From the NCBI GenBank assembly GCA_049999725.1, contig JBNGIS010017237.1:1-47805 (forward strand): a stretch of DNA of 47,805 bases, in the 5' to 3' direction. Below are positions 20,640-32,275 of this stretch, one piece after another (the stretch's first letter is position 1; the number at the start of each line of letters is the position of its first letter). Below the pieces are notes generated by a model, which had not been told where the DNA came from, made no database searches, and was given only the letters and a program-made list of their open reading frames with translations. Position numbers and translations under genes: made by a program. The stretch comes from Haplomitrium mnioides (Eukaryota > Marchantiophyta > Haplomitriopsida > Calobryales).

Positions 20640-21254
20640 TGCATTATAATGTTCCCATTTCAAATATAGATTATTTAAAAGAACTATTGGAGAAGATCTA
20701 CACAAATCGATGGAAGAATTTGAGAGAACTGCTCATACAAATAGTAAAATCCAATTTAAGTGTGGCATTTTGCTAGGGGTTTATTGAGAGCGAGGCAAGA
20801 CCATGGTATAGCTACCTATACAACAAAGCAAAATGAGATTGAGAGGTGTTGAAAACAATATTCTTAGAAGAAGTTGGAAATTTTATAAGAGAAAAAAAAA
20901 ACATTGGTAAACATTAGAAGGATGGAGATGAGAGACAATTTTTGTAGAGATTTCAAATGATGGCATGAAGATTGACATTAGCACCAACAAATAGAATGCT
21001 AACTTCACGATTCATAGCAATACTACCATGTCGAATTGGCGTATGAGTAATGAAGGTCAAACTAGAGAAGCTTGAAGCAATAGTAGAGGAGGCTTAATCA
21101 TATATTAAAGCATTTAAATGCAATTCTAAGAAGAAGTCAAGTTAGATACAGGTCAAATGACTCATCCAATGACTCTGAAGAAGATTATAGCTTCAATTAA
21201 TATAGGTCAAATGACTCATCCAATGACTCTGAAGAAGATTATAGCTTTGATTAA
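20640..21254 (+). pseudogene. Decayed retrotransposon gag
   Basis: Placed after the PBS as a gag should be. Short stretches in shifting frames read ESEARPWYSYL (compare the gag pattern G-x-A-x-x-W-x-x-L), then a region ending in an alpha-helical E/A-rich segment, which is typical of Ty3-gypsy gag. Stops and frameshifts are frequent. The end carries a 54-bp in-frame tandem duplication at 21147-21254 (18 codons, Asp/Ser-rich). Confidence 0.4.
21147..21254 (+). repeat. 54-bp tandem duplication, two copies
   Basis: GGTCAAATGACTCATCCAAT begins at 21151 and again at 21205. The copies are almost identical, so the duplication is much younger than the decayed gag that contains it. Confidence 0.9.
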
Positions 21255-24200
21255 TTGCAGTATTTAGTGAAGATTAATCAAAATAAAATAAAATAAATCA
21301 TATAACTTGTTCATATATATAATAAAATTGATTGAATGATCAATATGTAGGTGTGTATAGTAATGATGCAACAAAAATATTTTTGGCAAAATAAAAATTT
21401 GCAAAGAGATGCATGCCATCTATATACTCGTTGCTTACATTTTTTTTAACACTATTTTCAGCTATCTTGTAAGTTAGAGCTATAATATATCATGGAAGCT
21501 CATCTAAACTAGCTATATGCTAAATCTACTAATCAATTAGCTAATTTAGTCATTATTTTCAACATTTTCTTATTAATATGTTCTTTGATAATGATTTTCT
21601 TCTTTGTGTCATATTTGTTTAAGCTCAATGTTTAGCTGCACTTAAGATTAATTACCAAAAAATATTATTCAACCTCTGTAGCATGTGGTTGCCTTGCTTT
21701 TGGTCTTGTGTATAATATTAAACAACTAAACTAAAAATGTAAACTAACTCTAGTTTCAAAATCAATCAAAACACAAGTTTAACGTTGAGGTAAAATACAA
21801 TGAAGTTTATACTAGGCATGAAGTATAATTTAGATTTAGATTCTCTCTTTATTATAAATTAGAGGTTCACATAAAATGAATGGTTCAAAATGAAGTATAA
21901 ATGTAAACCACAAAGTATCTTGTTTCTAGCTAGCTCTAATACATTAGCCAAGCACATTTTCTTGGATTAAAAAATAGAAAAAAATAATCACAATTCTAGT
22001 ATATAGAGTTGTATTTTGTAGATAACTTAATAATTTGGGTTTAGAAACAAACAGATAAATACAAAATTTAAGAATTTCAAACAAAAAACTAAGCTAGAAT
22101 TCTTGAAAATCTCATACATATTTAAAAAATAGAAATTTAATCATAGATATCTTTCTATGCAAAGGATTCACACAACTACATGCTAGGAAATATTTACATA
22201 TGAATACAAACATAAAGCAATATAATTGACAAACAAATTTTAATTATATGAGCGAATTGAGAAGACTTCCAAAAATAAAAGAGGTAAATATCTAGCTTGA
22301 AGTGGATATTTGTGCAAGATATAGCTAAATCAGATTGAGTTTGGATCACATAGGAGTTGAGAATTTTTAAAGAGATTAATATTCAGGTTGGACTTAGTGT
22401 AGTATTATTATGTTGGAGAGTGGATTTCAAAGAGAAGATGCCAAACTTTGAAATAAAAAAATAGATCTTTAACTTGAATCCATAAGTATACTAGCATGGT
22501 TGTTGAAGTGAATGGGAAAAACCCTCTTGAATGACTACAAGCAAAAAAAGAAAGGAAAATAGAAAGAAGTGTAAAGTTGTTAGAGGAGAATATTTTCAAA
22601 AGAGGTAAGTATAAGTTATGAGATGAATAGAGCATTGATGAGTGTGTCAAGCAAGAAATAACTACAAAAAGAAATGATCTAGATAATCAAACTCATTGCT
22701 TTAGCTTAAGTTTGTAAAGAATAGAGATACAATTTAGTAGAAATAACTTTTGGTCTTTGTTTCAATAATCAATTGATGATAATTCAAATGAAGCACAGTA
22801 GTAGTTCTTATACTGATATGAAAGATGCATGTTTTAAGTAGATCTTATGATCTCCAAAAAGTGTTGGAAATAAAAAAGTTATAGAATTTTGCTACTTGTA
22901 AATGGAACTTATATGTTTATACAACAGTCAGTAAAGCATTTAAAAAAAATTAGTGAGTAACAATACTCAATTATTAGTAGATCTTGCAAGAAAGATTACT
23001 CCAAGAGATGTGAGTTGGTTTATCAAGCCAAATGCATAAGTTTAGAGAATAGATGGAGGATCAAGAATATCATAGACATCTTGTTGTAGCCTATTATCCA
23101 ATATTTTGTAAGTATTGTACATCAATAAGAGCTAAAAAACAATCCAAAATGTTGTTTTTGCTACACTTATCAATGAGTGAATAGGTCATAGATAAGAAAA
23201 GGTACAATTAATCCTTGAGAATACTAAGAAATATATGGAGTTGGTTAATTCCAATAGGTCATCGAGGAATCAACAACAAAACCTTGCAAAGAAGATTAAA
23301 TGACAATTTGCAAAGGAGGTAATGTCGATGGCTCTCGACAAGATAACTCTTGAAAAACTGTGAGGTAAGATGAAAACCATTCAATATGAAATCCAAGAAA
23401 AATTAGAAGAAAATGTACATCATCTTAATATTGATGTGGCTTATACAAATGAGGAAGCAATACAAGTGAGAGAGAAATTAGTTGCTGTCTAAGGTGAAGA
23501 AAAGGTCAACGTCATTTTACATCTAACACTATAGGCGTATATATCTCACCAAAGTATTGTGTATAAAATAGCAAAACCTTCAATTATGAAATAGAACTCA
23601 ACAAATCTCAAACATGAACAACATGTGCATCTTAGCTCTCCTAAATGTTATGCATGAAACTAGTAAAGACTTCCATTGTGAAACCACTCTTCAATAAATT
23701 TCATATCAGATAGTTGTGAGTAGTCTTCTTCATATCATATTCAATAATCTTGCTGATTTTTGTTCATCAAACTTGGAAACGCAAGCAATTTTCTTAAATC
23801 AACTAGATTCACCCGATTCACACCCTAAAATATGGTGTTTTGGTGAAAATTATCTAACAAGAAGGAAATTATATTTTCATCATAACACTAATTTGATTAA
23901 AATAATCAATATGAAGGTTTGTATAGTAATGTGTAATTGAAATATCAATATGCATATTCATATAAAAATGCGTAGCAAAATTTTTTGGCAAACAACACTA
24001 GCAAAAAACGATATCCCAACCATCTTTATAATAGTGTTTTATGTTTTATTGTCTTACTAATTTAAGCTAACTATGTAACTGCTACTTAGATAGAGATCAT
24101 AGTAGCTACTCTAAACTAGCTATTGCTAAATTTAGTAGTCAACTAACTATGACTTAAAGTCTATGTTTAGCTGGGTTTACTTCCTAATGGGTTTCTTCTT

Positions 24201-24339
24201 TAGTTAAAGTTCATGTTTAGCTAGCATTAAGATCAATCATAAAATACACAATATTATCTTATCTAATGGTAAGTCATAAATTTATCTTGGAGTAAAAATA
24301 ACATGAAAAGCTACATTGGAAAGAAAATTTTCTAAATAC
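21255..24339. other. Decayed AT-rich DNA without recognisable genes
   Basis: About 3.1 kb with stops in all frames on both strands. It probably continues the retrotransposon beginning at 19636. I see no RT, integrase or RNase H box and no repeats of note. Short open frames such as 22408-22650 and 23716-23940 have no recognisable motif. Confidence 0.5.
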
Positions 24340-24553
24340 TGAAAAAAAAAACATTCATTCAATCACTTAATCAAGGTATACTCATCAACCTCTCTCTTCT
24401 TCTCATCCTCTTCTCTCATATATATCTCATCATAATTGTTACAACTATAATATGAACATTATCTCTATGATTATTCTTACCATTGCTTAGCCTAATTATA
24501 GATTAGGCTAATTAAGTCTAGTGCTAGATACTTGTACTAATCATAGTTTAACA
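24340..24553 (-). mobile_element. 3' LTR of the second copia element
   Basis: On the minus strand it begins TGTTAAACTATG and ends in an oligo-T run followed by CA. It differs from the partner at 31918-32133 by scattered substitutions and small indels (roughly 85-90% identical by eye). The adjoining PPT on the minus strand reads AATGGGGAG (24554-24562). Confidence 0.75.
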
Positions 24554-25003
24554 CTCCCCATTGGTTATAACTTGGAGAATGTTGTAAACATATGTACAAG
24601 TAAGTAGCTAGAAAATAAATTCCAACAAAAGTTCCTATGGTCCAATAAAAGACAACGATGTTGCCTCATTAAAACCCTCTCATACTCCTACGAGTGAAAG
24701 AGTACAACCATCGACATCTATGGATTAAAAAATGTATATATATGAATAGTGATCACCAAAATAACAATAAAGCTATAATAAAATAGTGATAGATTGATAA
24801 AAGATCATATGATGTGAAATAAAGCATATATTGATGATAGATCAAATAAGAAAATAAATGTAAAGAGATATTCATGATAAACCATAGTATATGAAGAGAT
24901 AGATGACGATAGAAGATCATTTCATAGAAAGAAATAATAATAATGAATCATATTGACGATAATAATCACAATAAGCGCCATAGGCCAATGAATAGATAGA
25001 TAT

Positions 25004-25096
25004 CTTAGTGAATATATCAACTTTGTTATTCTTGGTATAGATATCTTGCATAGATATAGTATCATTCTGCTGAACTTATGCCAAGTTATCCTCATA
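25004..25096 (-). pseudogene. Copia RNase H fragment
   Basis: On the minus strand YEDNLA (25080-25096 region) and VDIFTK (25004-25021) are the two ends of the copia RNase H C-terminal part. Only about 20 residues separate them instead of about 45, so an internal deletion has occurred. A stop follows YEDNLA. Confidence 0.6.
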
Positions 25097-25999
25097 CAAC
25101 ACAATAATCACATAAAAAAGTAAATCACAATGTAAACTAGCATAATCAATTATTCTCCTCAATCTCTATTGGCATTATATAAAGCTATTATCTCAACATA
25201 TATTGCAACAATGATACAATTTTTGTCAACATTTGTAATGAATAAATATGACGCTATATCTTCATGGTGAAAACTCATAGCTAGCATCTCTTCCTTGAAT
25301 CTTTGATACTATATGCTGCCACTTTACTTAAGTATATATAAAGACAAAATATATATAATGATCTCGACTGCTTATCTATCCTTTGCTATAATCATGGATT
25401 GATGCACAAGCGTGGCCGCATAAAAGACTACTCTCTGGTATATGCGTCAAAGAGACTATAAGTCCACTCTCAATACTCACTGCACTGGACCTCATAGTGG
25501 TATGGTGCGTAGAAGCATATGTATAGCTTTGAGGTTTCCCATTAGAAACATGCTCCTCCTAAATATAATAGATATTCTTAGCAAGTAGCTCTGAGAGTGC
25601 TTTCATATAAATCTAGGTATCCAATATCCCATACATGTATCATGAGCTCATGTCATAGGGAAAAGCCAACTAGATACCGGTATGTGATAGCATCCATAAC
25701 TGGGGTATATGTGAGATAAAAGTCTCTTTCATGTATCTTTGTATAGCCTATGGCTACAAGGTGTGCATTTTATATAACATTTTGTCTTTAGAAGTATGTT
25801 TTTTGACCAACATCTATTGATAACCAATAAAGTGGGTGTCAAGAAGTGTGAGAACTACCATCATTAATAATACATGTTCTTTTATCTCCAAGAAGAAGGA
25901 CATGAGAACTATAATTGATATTGTGGCTTTCTTGCAATTTCATATCATTGAAAACATAATCACTCAAATACTTGGTGGAGATCTATTCTCAGTAGGAGG

Positions 26000-26470
26000 T
26001 TTGCCACCTCTGTTTCCTCTTGTATAAAGACGATCACAATTATTTCAGCCTTTTCCCCTCCTCTTGAATGCTTGTTCTTTGCTTGCAATGGGAAATCTTC
26101 CCCTTCTGGAAGCTTTTCTTCCACTAGTATAGTTGGCTCTTCTATTGCAAGTACCTCTATTATGTGCATGTATAGAGTAATAAGCTTCAGTAAGTTAGGA
26201 TACATGCAATGTGCACATTCAGATACTCAATAGGAGCAATTTGTCTCATTCCAAATTACAAGTCTAGTATAGGCTTTGCTAGCATTCTCCTCCTCAATAT
26301 GGGGTATTTTGTAAGTCAGAGAATCATTTTGTCCAATCAACCTTAGCATTCATCTATAGGGTGGGTACTTGGTAGATTGTCCCAAGTAATGTCGATGACT
26401 AGAAATTCAAATCTCTATTGCATTCATGATCACAGAATTTATATTTACAAAGGTGCATATGGCATTTTAA
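26000..26470 (-). pseudogene. Gag-like fragment of the second copia element
   Basis: The minus strand gives, with stops and frame changes, a TWDNLPSTHP-like stretch (about 26370) and then an Arg/Gly/Lys-rich basic tail (about 26040-26160) of the kind found before the gag zinc knuckle. The cysteines of the knuckle are not seen. Confidence 0.35.
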
Positions 26471-26519
26471 AATTAGAATGAAGATTAATACACCCTTGTG
26501 AATGCTTTGAATTGAATTT

Positions 26520-27290
26520 TATTGAATTCTTTAAAAGAGAATGAAAAATGTGCTTCCTTGTTTTCTTTCTGCTTATTGTGTGATTTCTTGGCTTGCTTTC
26601 TCTTGGCATCTAATTTCATTCTTGTTTAATTTACAGATCAAAATTGGGTAGAGCAGCATGAAGCCCAAAAGAAAGAGTACAAGTTCGACTGGATGTATCA
26701 TATCTTGCTGAAAGATAGAACCAACCCAAAGTAACAACATTTCTGAGGCATACAATTGCTAGTTGACATGACACTTTTATGACGTGAAACTTCTGATCTC
26801 TTCAAATTGAGGCTTGGTTGCTGGTCCATATGTAGCCCACGTAATCACCGCTGATTGATAGGCAAATGTTCTGTATATAATCGTTAATTGCCTCTATGGA
26901 GGTACATAACGTATTAGCTTGACCGATTTGCATTGTGAGTTTCTTCATGGCCTACAGTTCTCAAAAAGAAGAGGCACCGTCTTCACAACCCAAAAATAGT
27001 TTGTGTCAACAATTTCCTTTTCTTATTTGTATGTCAGCTCTTCTGCAATATATGGTCCAATGATTCCTACATGAGCAAAGTGCATCCCATATGCAGTTGG
27101 CTTGTGACAACATAGTTCCTAACAAAAGGTCATAAACAGCTTGAACGGGTTCTCTTCTGCGTGGTGGAGTGAGAAGGAAATAGTAAAGCTTCAGTTTTGG
27201 GATTAACAAGTGCAAAGTTGTAAAATGTTAAGTCAGAGGAAATGTTGATGGAATTGAAAAGGAGAAAAGGCTGATCTACAAGGAAGTGAT
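26520..27290 (+). other. Exon-like piece with 3'-UTR-like tail inside the copia element
   Basis: A pyrimidine-rich tract and TTTACAG (to 26635) look like a 3' splice site. The next frame reads DQNWVEQHEAQKKEYKFDWM and continues to a stop at 26731-26733. The rest to about 27290 is non-coding. It might be the last exon of a captured gene. I do not recognise the peptide, and the opposite-strand open frame at 26573-26755 is equally unassigned. Confidence 0.2.
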
Positions 27291-30130
27291 TTATTTTCAG
27301 AAAAAAAAAATTATTTTTGTATAACTAATCCAAGTGTTGAGGGCCAGCCAGCCCCTACCTATCTATTTCTATTTGTTATATGTGTTGATGGAAAACTTTC
27401 CTAGGAGCCAGTGGAATCGTGTCAAAGGATGGCAGCCAGTGCCCTGAACTAGATTCGTCCAGGAGCAGGAAGAATAAGCGGTGGCCTCACACCCCTGTGC
27501 CTCTCGAAGGAAGAAGAGTGTGAAATTGTTATATAGTGCTTCTAAGTTATGATAGAAGACTTATGGAACAAAACGCAACTATGGTGTTTGACGAGCTTGC
27601 GGATGAAGGATGTGGAGGAGATTTCTGTGTGGAAGAGATTTGCGGAATCAATCAGTTGCGAGGAAGGAGAATTAATTGAATTCGGTGATGATCGGCCGCA
27701 GTACGAAGGTTGCTTAATTCTTTTCCCTGAGCGGTGAAGATTTTCTAGGATGAGCCCAGTGTTGAAGTAAATGAAAAGAAAGAAGTCCGCAGAAATGTTC
27801 CTGCAAAAAATGATTAGCTGCAAGGAAAAAATTGTATTGCAAGGAATTCATATGTGTAAAGATCCCTTGTGAAATCTCTGTGGAGATTTCAGAGTGCGAG
27901 TACCGAGTGAAGATCTCATGTGGAAAATTAAGTTGTGGGAATCAGGAATTCAAAGGAAATCGGCCAGCTGTAGAATTTCCTCTAGGATAGATAGTTTGCA
28001 AATTGATCCTAGGTGGAGGAGAGCCTTGAGGAATTTGAAGGTCCTTCTTGTGAATGTAAGTTGTGATGAAGGCTAGCGATGAAACAAAATGTGAAAGGTA
28101 AAGAAATCAGTTACGTGCAAAGTCTGAAGAAGAGGTTTTGTGGTGGGTCGCCAGTTGAGAAGAGAGAGATGTCCCTTCCGAATCAAAAGCTGGCTACAGA
28201 AATTTGATGGAATGATGTAGATTCTTGCGAGGAATCAAATTGAAGGCCTACTTTGAGGTGAAAATCGATCGAGCTGCTGCGCGACCTGTTTGAAATCAGG
28301 TGGAATTAAATTTTAAAAAGAATAAGAATGATTTGAAAGCAAATGAAGAAGATTCAAAGGGTCTGTGAGTCCGAAGAAGTTGTTGGAACCGCGTCCTCCA
28401 ATGTGGGGTGGCCCGGTTAAGAGGGATCCGAAGCATGTCCGTGTGGGGATCTGTTGTGGAGATCTCCGGGTAAAATGGTTTTGAGTGGGGTTACGAAGTA
28501 GGGATCTCTACTTAAAAGGGATCCATTCTGAGGCGTTTGACGGGCTGGTGATTGACGAAATAATGACTTGTCAACATTTTTCATGATTGAGGATTGTTGC
28601 AGAAAGACAAGCGCGAAGTAAAGTGTGAAGGGTGAAGCGGCAACTTATCGTAGTTTCAGTATGGAAGTTGAACTAAAAGTTCGAAAGTTCGAAAAGTCGA
28701 AACAAATACTCAGTGGAATTTGAAAAGTTCAAAATCGAAAAGGAGAGGAAGCGAAGAGTTAGTGACAGTTCAAAAATTAGCATAAGAACAATTGCTAGTA
28801 ATCAATTCTTATGGCGAGCAAAGTTGGTGTAAGTTAGTGAAAGCGAGTTGTTTAGCTTAAGAACAAATTGTGAGTTGTTAATTCTAATTGGAAGCCTAGT
28901 GAGAAAAAGTTAGCATGTAGAGAAGTAAGTTAGTTTGGTTTTGAACTGTTATGATTGTTAGTTGTTAGTTGAGCAGGACATGGGATACAAGCCTGATGGT
29001 GAGTTCCGGTTCTGTTGGTTGTCTCATTGTACATGTGTGTTTCAAGTAAAATTTATGAGATTCTTGTTTGTGAGGTCCCTTGCTCTTGTTGTTAATTGCA
29101 GATTCAGAAGGAGCAGTATGAAGAAGGAACAAGGAATTGAAGTTAGAGTTGGTTGGTGAATGTTCTACAGGTTTGCAATTGAAGAAATCAAACAGATTAC
29201 ATTAGAGAAGTGCATGTCAATGGGTACTTGAGTGTGTTATATTGGTGCGTCTGGGTTCTCAGTTCCAGGTTGTGATCTGTAGGAGGTTTAGTGGCAAGTC
29301 AATTTTGCTTTAAGTTTTGTTTTGTTCTGTGTATGTGTTAATGTGCTAAATTTTTAAGAGAGAACCTTATGTGTTTTCCAATTAGTGGATGCTGGTTGGT
29401 GGGTTGTAGTAGAGCAAGGAGTGCTCAGGATCGTGTATGCCTATGGAATAAGTGGGCATTTAACAAACAAACAGAGTAGTGGGTGGTTGGAGGAACATCA
29501 GGTGGATGTAAGATCAGGAGGGTTGTTCCATAGTTGAGTTCTCAGCATCAAGCTCTGGGATATATTGGGTTGGAGTGGCCTGAGTATCCAGTTTGAGGGA
29601 ATTGAGATAGTGTGATGAAGGTAGGCATTAGAGTGTTGGTTTGAGCGTTTCAAGCAAGTTAGGTAACTGGTTGCTTGGGAACTTCTCTGATACAGCTCAA
29701 GTTTAAAATCAGCCTGTACATCAGTTTCCTTATCCTATGAATGTCAGTCATACAATTTGGGTGATTCTTGGCTATTGTTCTATTATATAAGTAATTAGAA
29801 AAGTTTGTGTATGGTTTTGTGGAAAAGGGTTGTCAGACCTAGAGTGGAGAGAGGTCCATCTCTAAATTGATAGAGTGCAATTAGGAATTAAGAGTAGATT
29901 TCTATATAGATCTTGCGTGGTTCAATCTCTGGTTGTTCTTCTCGAGGCTGGAGTGCTACTGTTGTGCTACAACATGGCTCCATCTGCCTTGCGATTTGGA
30001 GCTCGTGTAAAGGATTGAGAGGAAAAACACCATTGTCAGTGAAGGAGATTCTGACTTTGTCGATTCTTTGAACTGAATTTTAGTTGTAGATTTTCCCTAG
30101 AAGTTTGTCATTCAATTTTCATTGAGAAGG
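27291..30130. other. Unclassified GC-richer insert
   Basis: This 2.8-kb segment has visibly higher G+C and more CpG than its surroundings, no long open frame, and no LTR, PBS or transposase motif I can name. Around 28430-28520 GGGATC and GGATCC recur. At 28690-28710 there is a short AAGTTCGAAAGTTCGAAAAG stretch. It may be the leader or LTR of an element I do not know, or captured host DNA. Small frames at 27549-27737 and 28962-29159 are not convincing genes. Confidence 0.4.
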
Positions 30131-30219
30131 GTTCTTTGTTTCTCATTTTTTTGCAAATCAATTTGTTTTCTACAAATTCATCTTTAGCAACTATCTTATG
30201 TATTCACTTTCTCATGGAA

Positions 30220-30715
30220 ATATGCATCGTAGACACTGATGATTTAGTGTTTTTTTTTCCTTATAAGCAAATAAATTGCACAAGAGAATCATGGCCACGG
30301 TTGAGGATTCCATGGTAGACATATAAATTGTACAAAATACTCACAACTACTTCTGACGATTCAATGCTCTCTCGTTTCCCCTGTAAGTAAATAAACTGCA
30401 CTCGAATCAAGACTATTGCTTAGAATTTAGTGCTATATTTTTTCATTGTAAAGAGATAAGTTGCACATAGAAATCATAGTAGCCACTAAGGATTCAACGC
30501 TCTTTCATTTTGCTTATAAACAAGAGAAACGTACTAAGGAATTATAGTCGCTGCAAAGGATTCAACTCTCTGTATTCTTCATTGTATGCAAATAAATTGC
30601 AATGAGTAATCATGGGCATTGTTGAGGATTCACTTGTAAACAGATAAATTGTACGAAGGAATCATGGCAGTCCCTGGTGATATAGTGTTACTTTTGTTTT
30701 TTTAAACGCATCGTT
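30220..30715. repeat. Degenerate minisatellite, about seven units of 50-80 bp
   Basis: The phrase ATAAATTGCAC and relatives start near 30269, 30323, 30390, 30466, 30527, 30589 and 30644. Each is followed by AATCATGG and GGATTCA. Units vary in length and are well diverged, so the array is old. Confidence 0.65.
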
Positions 30716-31227
30716 TTTTCTTTCGGTACAACACTATACACTTGTCATCCTCAACGACCAAGAGCCAAATTTGTAGCGGAATGCCTCTTCTCTATTGTCA
30801 AATTTTGCTCAAATTCATAACGACATGACCAAGGTACCATGATTGTTGCGTAGTAAGGGTAGAGAGAGGCTCTAACAACATCGTGCATTATTTGCTTTGT
30901 AATTCGACTCTTCCTTTGCTAACATCTTTCTAGTTCAATTGTATGAATCAGCCATCGGGCTTCTTCTTTACAATAAATTTCAAAGTCTTCTTTGTAATGT
31001 TGTTCAAGTTATCTCTCATTATGAGCATCTTCAATTTCTTCAATTTAATCGCCATAGATCAATTACAGTTTTCTAGAGAGTTCCGTTATTGTACCATACT
31101 TGGAATCTAATAGACAATACTTGGAATCTAATAGTTTCGTTTGTTCTCTCCTTGCCAAATTTATACTTCAAACCACAAATTCACGATTTTGGCGTATAAT
31201 TCAAGGATACGTAGGCGAGTTCATTGT

Positions 31228-31323
31228 TGTCATATATTGAATATGCGATGTAAATAATTCTTCTTCTAAATCTTCTCCTTTCAAAAGTTGCTTAACCCTG
31301 TGCTTCAATATATGAAAATAATT
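31228..31323 (-). pseudogene. Gag N-terminal fragment of the second copia element
   Basis: The minus strand reads NYFHILKHRVKQLLKGED, which fits the copia gag pattern N-Y-x-x-W-K-x-x-M/V-K-x-L-L-x-x-x-D/G-L with W changed to L. It lies about 600 bp inside the 5' LTR, the expected place. Confidence 0.4.
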
Positions 31324-31899
31324 CCCATCAAATTTGGGAATTTCTTTGACTTTCTTTTATTTCTTCCAATCCATTTTTCAAGTTTATTATGTTGGAATTC
31401 GGCCATGACTCCTTTGATGACGTGACAGTTGAAGCGGTTGGGAAAAAAAATATGATGAAAATTTTTTGGTAGAAGCACTACATGCCATGACATCTCGCAA
31501 GTCAGTTTGCGTGCGGCTCAATCACGTGCTCACGATACTTGCGAATGTATTGTGACGTGGTTAGGTAGCGATCTCGTCACCACTCTAGTAGACAAACTAA
31601 TCACTTGTAACTTAACGAATGCTCTCTTCTTCTTCTTCTTAACGCATCGTCAAAGTTCTGCAAACACAACGTGGAGACTTAGTTAGCAAACAAAATTGCT
31701 AAAAGATTGCATTATTGTACAGATCTCCTTTTTTTTTTTCGTTGAATTGATGATTTAGAGCTTTGGTTATGCTTCAGTAATCCTCTCTCTATGTCTATTG
31801 ATTTTGAAAAACAATTGGTTTTTCTATAAATAAAATTGCAAGAAGAGAAAAAAAATTCTAAATTTATTTTTTTTAAAAAGAGAAAAGAATAGAGCTCGT

Positions 31900-31913
31900 G
31901 CTGTACTGATAAA
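31900..31913 (-). other. PBS-like site of the second copia element
   Basis: The minus strand reads TATCAG-TAC-AGC next to the LTR end. This is the PBS core TATCAGAGC with three extra bases. The identification rests mainly on position. Confidence 0.3.
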
Positions 31914-31917
31914 GTAT

Positions 31918-32133
31918 TGAAAAAAAAACATTCATTCACTCAATCAATCAAGGTATCTCATCAACCTCTCTCCTCTCCTCATCATTTTCTCTCATTTATA
32001 TATTTCATCATAATTGTTACAATTATAGTAGGACCATTATCTCTCTATGATTATTCTAACCATTGATTAGCTTAATTATAGATTAGGCTAATTAAATCTA
32101 GTGCTAGAAACTTGTACTAATCATAGTTTAACA
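31918..32133 (-). mobile_element. 5' LTR of the second copia element, adjacent to the CwfJ gene
   Basis: It ends in TTTAACA at 32133, only 142 bp before the CwfJ start codon at 32276. The element is transcribed leftward, away from the gene. The LTR would therefore occupy the gene's promoter or distal 5' UTR. Confidence 0.75.
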
Positions 32134-32234
32134 CTGAAACTACAAACTGAAAACTACTACTAGGATGTTCAATTGTTTTCAAGTTGCATTTAAAAGAACA
32201 TTGTGGAAGAATGACTCCAGTACCTAAGAAATTC

Positions 32235-32243
32235 TTAGGGTTT
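32235..32243 (+). promoter_or_regulatory. Telo-box in the CwfJ 5' flank
   Basis: TTAGGGTTT (AAACCCTAA on the other strand) is 33 bp upstream of the ATG. Telo-boxes are common near the start of plant genes for RNA processing and translation. It is a short motif, so support is modest. Confidence 0.45.
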
Positions 32244-32275
32244 CAGTGGAAGTGTGTCCTCATGTTAGATGCGTG

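Larger units (their letters stand above)
24340..32133 (-). mobile_element. Second Ty1-copia element (minus), split by about 5 kb of foreign DNA
   Basis: Two similar LTRs in the same orientation lie at 24340-24553 and 31918-32133. A polypurine tract adjoins the left one and a PBS-like site adjoins the right one, so the element reads right to left. Gag-like sequence sits next to the PBS end (about 31228-31323). RNase H remains are near the PPT end (25004-25096), and more gag-like sequence is at 26000-26470. The gag is thus interrupted between about 26.5 and 31.2 kb. I see no target-site duplication. Confidence 0.65.
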
